Positions 1-11,400 of a stretch of DNA of 64,000 nucleotides are shown here, piece after piece (the stretch's first letter is position 1; every line of letters begins with the position of its first letter). A program made the translations under genes and the position numbers. Where the stretch lies: assembly GCA_002633005.1 (NCBI GenBank), contig NMRA01000063.1:730427-794426 (forward strand). The letters run 5' to 3'. This stretch comes from Phoronis australis (Eukaryota > Phoronida > Phoronidae). The notes below the pieces were generated by a model that searched no databases, was not told the origin of the DNA, and worked only from the letters and a program-made list of their open reading frames with translations.

Positions 1-460
1 TGAAAATGTGCCAGAGCCGCCAACTTGAAAAGGACTTCTGGTAAAACAAAATTTTATAATAGCCATTTAAAAGAAACAAGCACATGACGAGTTTGAAAAT
101 GATTGGTTCGCCAGTGTGCCTTCTACAGGAGAAAACGTTTTTGGCCAGATATCGAGGTGCGCATGCGCCATTGCTAATATTTCCGCCATCTTTGACCGGA
201 AGTTAATGGTTTACAGTGCAATTGTAGTACTTTTGTGCTACAATAATCATACCAATTTTCAGCCTTTACATTGGAAAATGCGGCCTCTATGAGCATTTGA
301 ATCTGAAACCGGAAACAAAATGGAAATGGCCGCCACATCCGCCCTTTTGAATTCGATCATGACCCAAAACAATAGGCTTCCAGCACTTCCGAAACTACAT
401 GTTGTGTGTAAATTTCGTGACGATAGGACAAAAACTGCGACCTGTAGAGTGCAAGCAAAA
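1..460. repeat. Dispersed repeat, copy A (truncated at window edge)
   Basis: This stretch repeats at 1133-1600 in the same orientation with moderate divergence. Shared landmarks are gagccgcca, acaggag..aaacgtttt, ccgccatctttgaccggaag, accaattttcagcc, cattttgaattcgatcatga and a final purine run. No coding capacity or terminal repeat is recognisable. The small ORFs on both strands here are not conserved between copies. Confidence 0.75.
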
Positions 461-501
461 AAAAAACGAGAACGCTTGGAGGAGCAACACCTGGCGAAAT
501 A

Positions 502-773
502 AACCGAAAAGACGACGATGGAGATGATGACGATGATGGTTATGATGATGAAGGTGGTGAGTATGAACAATATGATGACATTCATATCATTAGCAAAGGT
601 GTAAGAAATCAGTAAGAAATAGGCTGCGGTCTTGAGCGACACTTGGCGAAGTTAACTGAAAAGACGACGATGAAGATGACGACGACGATGATGTTGATTA
701 TGATGATGATAGTGGGGATTATGAGCAACACGATAACATTCATATTACTAGCGAAGATGTCAGAAATCAGTAA
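502..773 (+). repeat. Tandem 158-bp duplication encoding two acidic tails
   Basis: Two units, 502-615 and 654-773, are offset by 158 bp. Each reads, in one frame, a run of Asp/Glu/Tyr codons and then DIHI(I/T)S(K/E)..VRNQ and a TAA at the equivalent position. The second has a TGA just before the acidic run. This may be a duplicated terminal-exon relic or merely a GAT-rich microsatellite. No homologue recognised. Confidence 0.4.
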
Positions 774-1132
774 GAAATAGTCTTGTTCAATAGAAGCTAA
801 ACCAACGTCAGTGCAGCAAGACCAGTCAACAAAGCAACAGCGCTATCATAAAATCTCTAAAAATTCAAAAAGTAGACGTCCTTGTGAAAAATGGAAAATA
901 TCTTCTGAAAGCCCATTCAAAACTCCATCTAATTGAGTAGTTTCGCAAAATTCTGTAGATTTTTTGAAAAAAATAAAATTTTGCGTTTTTTTGAAATGCA
1001 AAGTCAAATAACTGAAAAACGGTAACGTTATTGCAGAACTTTTGAAAGAGCATACTTCAAGGAATCTACATGCAAAAATTCACATCATTTGTTCTTCTAG
1101 TTCAAGATGCAACCGCAGAACAATAGAAAATG

Positions 1133-1600
1133 GGCGAAAATGCGCCCGAGCCGCCATCTTGAAAGCGACTTGTGGTTTTTCAGCTTTGAATAATAGCATG
1201 TGTCAAAAACAACTATTACCTGAAAAATTTCGAAGGAATTGGTCCTATAATGCGCCTTCTACAGGAGCAAACGTTTTTTGCCCGAAATCGAGGTGCACAT
1301 GCGCCATTGCCGATATTTCCGCCATCTTTGACCGGAAGTTATTGATTTACAGCGCAGTTATTGTACTTGTCGGCTATAGTAATCGTACCAATTTTCAGCC
1401 CTGTACGTTGAAAATTGCGTCCTCTACATATGAGCATTTGAATCTGAAATCGGAAACAAAATGGTTGCCACGTCCACCATTTTGAATTCGATCATGATCA
1501 AAAACAATAGGCTTCCAGGACTTCCCGACTTACAGGTCATGTACGAATTTCGTGCGAATCGGACGAAAATTGCGACGTGTAGAGTGTGAACAAACAAAAA
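1133..1600. repeat. Dispersed repeat, copy B
   Basis: Second copy of the element at 1-460, about 1.1 kb downstream in direct orientation. Between the copies lie the duplicated acidic mini-ORFs (502-773) and about 350 bp of AT-rich sequence with nothing recognisable. Confidence 0.75.
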
Positions 1601-1655
1601 AAAACAAATTTGATGGCAAATAAATAATAATTAGATACCTCAATCATGTATCCTA

Positions 1656-1802
1656 TCTGCATGGTAAGTAGAAAGTGTCAGGTACAAGCCCTGCACCCTG
1701 GCCGTCTGCATGGTGAGCAGCAAGTGTCAGGTACAAGCCCTGCGCCCTGGCCGTCTGCATGGTGAGCAGCAAGCGTCAGGTACAAGCCCTGCACCCTGGC
1801 CG
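1656..1802. repeat. 49-bp minisatellite, 3 copies
   Basis: Three consecutive 49-bp units begin tctgcatggt and end ccctggccg with few substitutions. They lie upstream of the first visible SIRT7 exon, presumably in an intron. The remainder up to 2379 has nothing recognisable. Confidence 0.9.
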
Positions 1803-2379
1803 TCTGCTCTCAACTGTGGCGCACAAGTGGTCACAATAATGCCATTCAGTAACAATGCCTTGTGCCATCTGTTTTTGAGTTGACCTTGGTATTGACTATC
1901 CAAAGGCGTTATTTTGAAATCCTTCCTTGAATGGATTCTTTTGTAATTATTTTAGATGTATTGTGTTACCCACATGATCTCTGCATTGCTTTTGCAACAT
2001 AAATCAATAGGATTTAATCACTCAGCTGTGGGTTCATAAATTGATCAATGAAGTTATGTAGCTTTTTTGTACCATATTCTGTCTTCATTACAACACTGAC
2101 CAAAGAACTTCTTTTAGATTTGTTTAGTTTTAGCTTTGTTTAATAAGGCCAGTGCTAACACTACTTATTTCATAGGTTATCTAGTTAGAGTGTGGCTTCT
2201 GAGTTCAGATTAGTTGTATAATCTTACTTTAGTGATCCTTACATAGATATTCTTGTAATTAAACTTGGTGATGGAGAAGTCTTGTTGGGCATTGTTTTAC
2301 CACTGCAGCTTATGTAGAAAAAGTATTTTTGCATGTCGGGTGTGAGATTAAATTCTTGCTGCATTTGTTTCTATTTCAG

Positions 2380-2461
2380 TCAGCAGAATGTTCCGGACCT
2401 AACTGAAGCGGTACCCACTTATACTCACATGTGTATAGTCAAGCTTCTACAAGAAGGCCTG
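2380..2461 (+). CDS. SIRT7: SIRT7 exon (PTYTHM segment)
   Basis: An acceptor (tttcag, ending 2379) is followed by one base of a split codon and 27 codons containing [12 protein letters not shown] and KLLQEGL, matching vertebrate DLSEAEPTLTHM. The donor gtcagt starts at 2462 in phase 0. This is the leftmost SIRT7 exon visible. Confidence 0.88.
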
Positions 2462-5400
2462 GTCAGTTCACAGATTAAATTTTTAAGACTATTTGGGGTA
2501 TGGTTTATCAAAGGTTGTATGCCCCTTTCTACAAGTGTCCTATCTTAGAGTTTTACATGCACACAGGAAACACCAAAATAGTTTCATAAATCGAGAGACA
2601 TCCCTATAAAGTAGAAACATATTGTACAATTTGGTGTCCTGCATGTTTTCTGTGTTTTGCTGGTAATTCATAAAAAGTGAAGTTCAATGCCTTTCAGCTG
2701 TGGCGGCCATTTTGTTGTGGCACCACCAGAAATTCAAAAATTCATTTGAAAATTAAATAATTATCATCTGGTCATTTTGAAATGTTGATTGCAGAGGGTC
2801 CTTTGGGGTTGGCTTACAATCAAATTGGTTTCACAAAGTTTGTAACTAGAAAAATGAGAAAGAATATGAACTTTGTCTCAATTCAACTTTTGGCTCTGAT
2901 GATAAATGCATTGTCACTTTTACACTCACACGCCTATGACCATCTAACCTCCTAGTGGGTCTACAGCCCGTGCAAACTCTCCCATAACCAATAGGAAATT
3001 CAAAACAACAGAGACCCAACCAGACTTTTATTTCAACTATACTTTTCTTATACTTTTCTGTATATACAAACAATATGAATGGCTGACTGAATGATGCAGT
3101 GCCATACGTGAGTTGATGGCCATGTTTGGCTTATTACCCACTTCCTAGTATCCATGTTTGGCTTATTACCCACCTCCTAGTATCCTTTAATTTTAAACAT
3201 TTACTTTTTAAATGCTTATGCTTCACAGTTACATGACCACCCCAGGTTTGGACAGTCAGGACTTAAAGGCGAAGACAACCTTTTTCATGACTTTTAGCAA
3301 AAATAAGTTTCGTTGGTTATCCCAGACATGTTTTACCCTTAATTACAGCTTTTCGTAATTTAATTACTTATTCGTTCTCTACTCCGGAAGTGACATTTTG
3401 GGAGGCAAGAATTTCCCGCTTATTTCTTTTCGTATAGTCTGACTGTGAGAGCTGCCGTGTCAGTCATTGTTCTATCTCGCGGTTTTGATAAGTATGGTCA
3501 TCGTGTGCTTTTGTTAACGAGTCAGTCAACATGCCACACTGTTGCTGCGTACCAGGATGTACTCATTATCGTCTCACGGACAAAGGAACAACTGTCCCAC
3601 TTGCCCGAGTGTTCGCGACACACTCCCACTTATAGTGACTTGAGCACACAAACTTCTTACACCCCGCCATGTGACACCAAGTCCACAATAAACTTATCAA
3701 AGTTTGGCTCACCGATCTGTTCATTGAACGACGAACTGTCCTCTTCACTGGGTGTCGAACGGGGCCTGTATTCACTCCCACTACTCAACGTCGCAGCAGG
3801 GCTGCTTACAAGCTTTGGGAAATAATGAGTACATCCTGGTAGGCAGCAACAGTGTGGCATGTTGACTGACTCGGAAACAAAAGCAAACGACGACTGAACT
3901 TTTGACAACCGAGGTAGATCTATGACTGACTCGGCAACGCTCATATAGTCAGACTGCTGGAAAAGAAATTGGCGCGAAATCCTTGTCTCCTAAAACGTCA
4001 CTTTCGTAGTAGAGAACAAATAGTTAATCAAATAACGAAAAGCTGTAATTAAGTGGAAAGTATGTCTGAGATAATCAACGAACCTTATTTTTGCTAAAAA
4101 TGACATGAAAAAAGGTTGCCTTTGCCTTTAAGGATGGCATGTCTCATTAAAACCAGGAATATTAAAATTTGAAGCAAGTGCCACCTATTATCTTCCTAGA
4201 GAACTGTTCGTACAATTAGTATGATCATGAAGAGAAAAAATTGTAAATAAATTGTGGTTTTAAAGAAAACACTGCAACTGATACACTTAAAAAGAAATGT
4301 GAACATATAAAAACCATAGTAATTCCAAATATTACGAATTATTTGATAGTAAAATAAACGAGTAATTACAACTGCCTTTTTTCATTATGGTAATGCCAAT
4401 GCTGTGGGTGTTTCTCAGGGATTCCCATGCAGTCCTAAGAAATGTGGATGAGAAATGTGTACAAATACCTAGAATTTGCATCAGAGATGCAAAATGGTAT
4501 CATGTTGAATATTCTCCAAGGTGGTAGCAAGATGAATTTAAAGAACAAATGCTTTTGTTGTGGTCAGTGTGAGGAATATCAGTTGCCAGAGTAGTCGGTT
4601 TCGAGTAGTGAGGCCTCAGTTTTGTCTGCCATGATGAAATGTTACCATACTCATTTACATAAAAATAGTCTTGCAAAACGAGACTTTAGCGAGGCTGTAT
4701 TGGTAACTGGTTCTTCTATGGTTTCCGGCCCCCTGGAGGTGTTGTATGTAAATTAGCACTGTATTTACATATTAACAGTTTAATGAGACTACATTTTGGA
4801 GTTGTAAGTTGTGTCCTGGGTGCAAGTTGACCTTGTGTTGTGACTTCAGACCCTAATCCAATTGGTACTGACCATTTGTGTTGTATGCAGACTTTCATGC
4901 TGAATTGCTTATCAATGGCCAGACATTTCATTTTGTATTCTAATAATTTTGTTCTGGTAAACACTGCATTCTGCTGACTCTGTAACATGTCATATCACAC
5001 TCATGTTGTTGATTACTTGAGACTCTGTAACATGTCATATCACACTCATGTTGTTGATTACTTGAGACTCTGTAACATGTCATATCACACTCATGTTGTT
5101 GATTACTTGAGGTCTTTATATCACACTCATGTTGTTGATTATTTGAGACTCTGTAACATTTCATATCACACTCATGTTGTTGATTACTTGACATCTTTAG
5201 TACACATGTGCATATTTAATAAGGTCAAAGAAAATAGCAAAATTGGTTCTGGTCTGTATTTGTATCAAAATGGACTCAATGACACTGTACTTGTAGTCGT
5301 TCATGTATTCGGGAAGAAAAAGTCGCGCGATAACAACCGAAACTTGTGTTTTCCCATATGCCAGCAGAATTGGGTCGAATTCTTCTTCATGAAAGTTTTT

Positions 5401-8400
5401 CTATTTCTTTATATTTCATTTGTCCTCCTTCTTAAGGTCTTTTAAGTTAAAACTTCCACATATGACAAAAGAATTCCATTAAGGGGTTTCAGGTGATCAC
5501 ATGTGACAGGCCTGGATACGATGGCTTGTGGTGAACGTATGATGACCAGGATATGATGGTCCATGTTGAACGCGTGCGATTGGCCTGGATATGATGATCC
5601 ATGTTGAACGCGTGCGATTGGCCTGGATATGATGGTCCATGTTGAACGCGTGCGATTGGCCAGGATATGATGGTCCATGTTGAACGCGTGCGATTGGCCT
5701 GGATATGATGGTCCATGTTGAACGCGTGCGATTGGCTTGGAGATGATGGCCTGTAGTTATCGGGTGTGATTGGCCAAGATATGATTCCCCATGCTGATCA
5801 CTTGCGATTGGCCTTGATATAATGGCCCACAGTGATCACATCTAATTGTCCAGGATATGATGGCCCACAGTGACCACATGGGATTGGCCAGAATATAAGC
5901 ATTTTGCACATTTGCTAACTTGCAAGGTGGCTGATAGGAACTCCTTGTGAATGGTCGTCTTAAGTGACTAATCTGCCTTCTGATGAGAAGTTCCATCTTC
6001 CTTCTCATAAAAATTTTACGTTTATTTAAACTTCTTTAAAAAGATTGGCTGACCACTTCTTTGAATACACTGATTTTCAAGAGGGCCCAGTCACAAATAA
6101 TTACATGAAATAGAATACAGAGAGCTATGTACAATTACACTGAAAAGATTTTATTAAAATAAAATAAATAAATTTGTTATAAATTAGTTACTATGTACAT
6201 TTAGATGAATAAACACGAAATACAGTAAAATAATTATGAGCTGGGCCGTACAGTCCCAATCTGGACACAAAGTATTTCATGTTAACGCGGTATGAGCCTG
6301 GTGGTGGTGGTATTATAATACGTTTGTCTTGAACTGATCAAGTGCGTTATGTAGTTTTATTGATGTGTATAAGCACACTGTGATTTAACAGGGTTGATGA
6401 ACACGCGTTATTTCATAGTTATGTGCTTCAGGCTAGTTACGTGGTTTCCCAAAACTGTGACGGCCTTCATTTTCGGAGCGGCGTACCTCGCAAGAAGCTT
6501 TCGGAACTTCACGGCAATATGTACATTGAGGTAAGGTGACTAAAGATTCCTAATTTTGTGGAAAATATATATTTGGCATATCCACCAAGATCTTGACAGT
6601 TTATGCATTAATTCAATTTGTTTAGAGAAGAGAGCGAAGAGATAGGAGATTGGTTTGAGAAGAAAGCGAGGAAATAAGAGATTGGTTAGAATTGGGTGAC
6701 TATCAAACAACTTGACATGTCTCCAGTCTCCAGGTTCTTTCTCAGGCTGTTGCTTTTATGGATTTGTGAAGTTGTCTTAGTGGGTGCCTATGGGAAGTTT
6801 TAATCATGGTTTTGAAGCTGAAAAACTGATGGTGGAATTGAAAATTTGATACCTGCTATAGTGATTCCATACCTGATAAAGTGGACTTTTAATTTGGTTT
6901 CTCAATGATTAGCTGTGAAAACACTTTGTTTTATAACCATCTTTTGCCTTTCACTCAGATATGCCGGCAGTGTAAGCCAAGTCGTGAGTACATTCGATTG
7001 TTTGATGTCACTGAAAAAACTGGGGTACGTAAACACGCAACGGGCCGTAAGTGTCACGACTGCCATGGAGACCTGGAAGACACAATCGTCCACTTTGGAG
7101 AGAAGGGCGACTTTGGTACTCCTCATAACTGGCAGGAGGCGGCAGACAGTGCAAAGAAGTGTGAAGTGATACTGTGTATTGGTTCCAGTCTGAAGGTGAT
7201 TGACACACAGCTGTGTACCCTGTGAAAAAATACAGATTCTTGTGGAAATTGGCTCGTATATAAGATGATGCAAAATTATACAAATTCAAAGCAGGTTATT
7301 TACTATCTTTTTACTCACTTAGTGATAAGTTAGTAGTGGAAAGGGAAGATTTCTTAATTAGAAATTGAAAATAATAATAGTATTTATCCTAAAAACTTGA
7401 GCTGCGAAGTCGGAAACTTGCTTCAATTCATTCTAAATATAGTAAGATAATCGGCAGTTCGTAAGGCCTCTTCTATGGATATTCATCATCATCAGCCTAA
7501 ACAATAAGCAGCGATCTCTGTGATTGGTCGATTGTTGGCTTGCTTTGATTCCACTCATCTGTGATTGGTCGATTGTTGGCTTGCTTTGATTCCACTCATC
7601 TGTGGCTAAATGCATACTGTTGTCAAAATGGCAAAGTGTGAAAGGTTGCATATTCCCAGCTGTGAAGAAAATGGCTTCTGAAAGAAGGGAACATCTGTTT
7701 TTGCCATGTTATTCCAAAGATTGGTAGTGTCTTGTCGAAAAGGGACTGTCAAATTATTCGTTTGTAATGCATGCGAGCAATACTTGACAAAATGAGTAGA
7801 TCATAAAAAGGGCATCTGCCATTTGACAATTTTCAAACCACCCTTCGTCTTTGAAATTTTCATTACTTAAATGTATTTTGCCATAGGTCCGTCGATCATT
7901 GTTAATATATCAATATTTGCTGTTTGCTAAGAATATTTTCTTTCGTAGCAAATGTTACTTGTGTTGACTTGGTTCTGAAATGTGTAGAGTACTACGCGTA
8001 AATATTGCTTTTCTTTTCCCCTTATGAATGAGGCGAAAATTTACATTTTTACCCACGTGTAAATTTGCGTAGGGTGTATATTTACATTCAGGTGTAAAAG
8101 CGCTGCATATAAATGGGGATTTTTGTGGAATATTGCAAAAATGGACAATTTTTTGGTGTGCCCACATATTTATATATGGTCGCATATTGCCGTCATCTCT
8201 GTCTGGCCGTCTGCACCTGTATCTTCTAAACCCCTCACAGGATCTTGTTGAGATTTGGCAGATGTGTTCCTATCAAGCTGACAACAGATGATGACAAATT
8301 TCGGACCTCTCTGACTACCAGTGTGCCCCCTAGTGGCAATTTTAGTTTTTTATGTTACCTCTGTATCTTCTGAGGTCCTCAACGTGTTTTCACAAAATTT

Positions 8401-11400
8401 GGAATATAGGCATCTATTTGTGGGGTGACACTATCCTCTAGTTTTCGGATGGATTCGACGTAGTTTGCGCCACCTAGTGGGCATTTTTATTGTTTTCGAG
8501 TCTGATTTTTGCCGTCTGACACCCTCTGTTAACCAAATCGCTCTAAGGGTGATTGTGAAAATCTGCATGTATGTTCTTACTATGATAAAGATGGCTGACG
8601 ATGATTTTCCAATGACTTGGACTACTGTGGCACCTCCTAGTGGCAGTTTTGTTTTTTGTTCCTGTGGCTGTATCTGATAAACCGTTTGCAGGATCTTTAC
8701 TAAATTTTGCAAGTGTATTTGTATGATGTTGGCAACAGACGACAATGACTTTTGCGCGAATCTTTTCACCAGTGTGCCCCCTAATGCCAGTTTTAGTTTT
8801 TTACATTTACCTCTGTATATTCAAAGGTCCTCATCGAAGTTTCATGAAATTTGAAATATAGACACCTATTGATGAAGTGAAGCCATCCACCATTTTCAGA
8901 TGGATATGAGGTATTTTGCGCCACCTAAAGGTCGTTTTTACTGTTTTCAAGTCTGTTTTTTTGCGTCCACCCCTCTATCAACCAAACCATTCTAAGGATG
9001 ATTTTGAAAATTGGCGTATATGTTCTCAGTGTGAAGAGGACAGTTGACGATGACTTTGACTACTGTGGCACCTCCTAGTGGTGGTTTTGTTTTGTTTTGT
9101 TTTGCACCCATATCTGTATCTCCTAAACCCACTGCAGGGTCTTTATTAAATTTAGTAAGTGTATTTATAAGAAGCTAGCAATAGACAATGACTTACTGAC
9201 GGACACTCTGCCCCCCCCCCAGAGGCAATTTCATTTTTTTCCGTTTTCCTTTGTTTCTCTGAAGTTCTGTGTTAGATTTTTATGAATTTTTTATTTAGTA
9301 TATAGCTTTCTATTGAAGAAGCGATGGCATGTTCCGTTTTCAGATGAATTGGACATTTTGCACCATCTAGTGGCCATTTTTATGTTTCAAATATACAACT
9401 CTTGAAGTACACTATTTGCGGTGCATTCGTGAGCGCATTTCAAGGCTCCGCGTTGCTCTTGTTTAAATGGGTTTTAGATAACTTTTAATGTATTCTTAAG
9501 TGTTGACTGACTAATTACTGTTCTTTTGTTAATTTGTCATATGTTGTCGAAGCACATGTTGTGTCATTATTATGTTTGATATCATCCTCATAACATAACA
9601 TTCATTGTTGGTAAGAGTTCTTTTATTTTATTGTCCTCTGCCTAATCTTGAACAGGTGCTAAAGAAGTATCCGTGCTTGTGGAACATGGATAAACCGGTG
9701 AAAAAACGACCCAAGTTATTTATCATCAACCTTCAGTGGACACCTAAAGATGATGTGGCATTGCTCAAAATAAATGGTACACCATTTATAATTTTCAACT
9801 TTGTTGCGTTGCTAGTCTCTTTGATTTATCAGGTTATGATTATGTTGAAGTTGGATAATGTTTTAATTGTTACACCATTTATAATTTTCAACTTTGTTGT
9901 GTTGCTAGTCTCTTTGATTTATCAGGTTATGATTATGTTGAAGTTGGATAATGTTTTAATTGTTACACCATTTATAATTTTCAACTTTGTTGCGTTGCTA
10001 GTCTCTTTGATTTATCAGGTTATGATTATGTTGAAGTTGGATAATGTTTTAATTGTTACACCATTTATAATTTTCAACTTTGTTGTGTTGCTAGTCTCTT
10101 TGATTTATCAGGTTATGATTATGTTGAAGTTGGATAATGTTTTAATTGTTACACCATTTATAATTTTCAACTTTGTTGCGTTGCTAGTCTCTTTGATTTA
10201 TCAGGTTATGATTATGTTGAAGTTGGATAATGTTTTAATTGTTACACCATTTATAATTTTCAACTTTGTTGTGTTGCTAGTCTCTTTGATTTATCAGGTT
10301 ATGATTATGTTGAAGTTGGATAATGTTTTAATTGTTACACCATTTATAATTTTCAACTTTGTTGCGTTGCTAGTCTCTTTGATTTATCAGGTTATGATTA
10401 TGTTGAAGTTGGATAATGTTTTAATTGTTACACCTGAGAATTGACTGTTCTCAACTTGTCCCTACAAGTTATGGTTAGAGCAAAGTGCACTAAAAGGAGA
10501 AAGTACTTTTTGGTGTCTCATCTCAACAAACTTGTCCCTACAAGTTATGGTTAGAGCAAAGTGCACTAAAAGGAGAAAGTACTTTTTGGTGTCTCATTTC
10601 AACAAACTTGTCCCTACAAGTTATGGTTAGAGCAAAGTGCACTAAAAGGAGAAAGTACTTTTTGGTGTCTCATTTCAACAAACTTGTCCCTACAAGTTAT
10701 GGTTAGAGCAAAGTGCACTAAAAGGAGAAAGTACTTTTTGGTGTCTCATTTCAACAAACTTGTCCCTACAAGTTATGGTTAGAGCAAAGTGCACTAAAAG
10801 GAGAAAGTACTTTTTGGTGTCTCATCTCAACAAACTTGTTCGCTATTTTTGTACTGTGATACAGAAACTTATGACTCTCACAATTTCAGATTTGTAAATT
10901 TTCATTTATGTAAGAAAATATATGTATTTAAAGTAAAAAATTTTAGTCTGTATGTCCAGTCCTAATGTAGTCCATTTGCTCCTAAAGCCTTCATGCGTGG
11001 GTCAGTTTAGAAATAGTTGCAATGCATAGCCAATAAGAAACATCACCAGGGAATTCATTTCAAGAAAGGTGCGAGTCACATATCAAAATAAACCTTGGTA
11101 GATAAATTTGTGAAAAACTTCAGACCAAAACTAAATTAGCTATCTTGGCCTCTACTGTCATTTAGTTGAATGCTGATGTTATGTTGGGATAGAAAGGCTC
11201 CCTATTGGACACTCATCAAACTAAATTTGCCATTGAAGAACCCTCAATAGCAATGAAGTGAGGTGCTTGATTAATCTTTTTGTGTTTAGGAAAATGTGAC
11301 CAAGTGCTGTATAAAGTGATGTGCAATTTAAACTTGGAAGCTCCTCCATACAACAAGTAAGTTAAATTACGTGCTTCAGGGGGTGGGCCCCTGTTATTTT

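Larger units (their letters stand above)
2462..6431 (+). other. SIRT7 intron (about 4 kb), overview
   Basis: Besides the fold-back element at 3267-4127 and minisatellites at 4980-5200 and 5500-5870, the intron holds a two-copy 35-bp duplication near 3118-3183 (catgtttggcttattaccca). I see no gene in 2462-3262, 4132-4979, 5200-5499 or 5880-6431. Confidence 0.7.

Noticed and set aside
4987-5194. Histidine/tyrosine repeat ORFs on both strands
   Set aside because: Product of a 45-bp minisatellite whose period is divisible by three.
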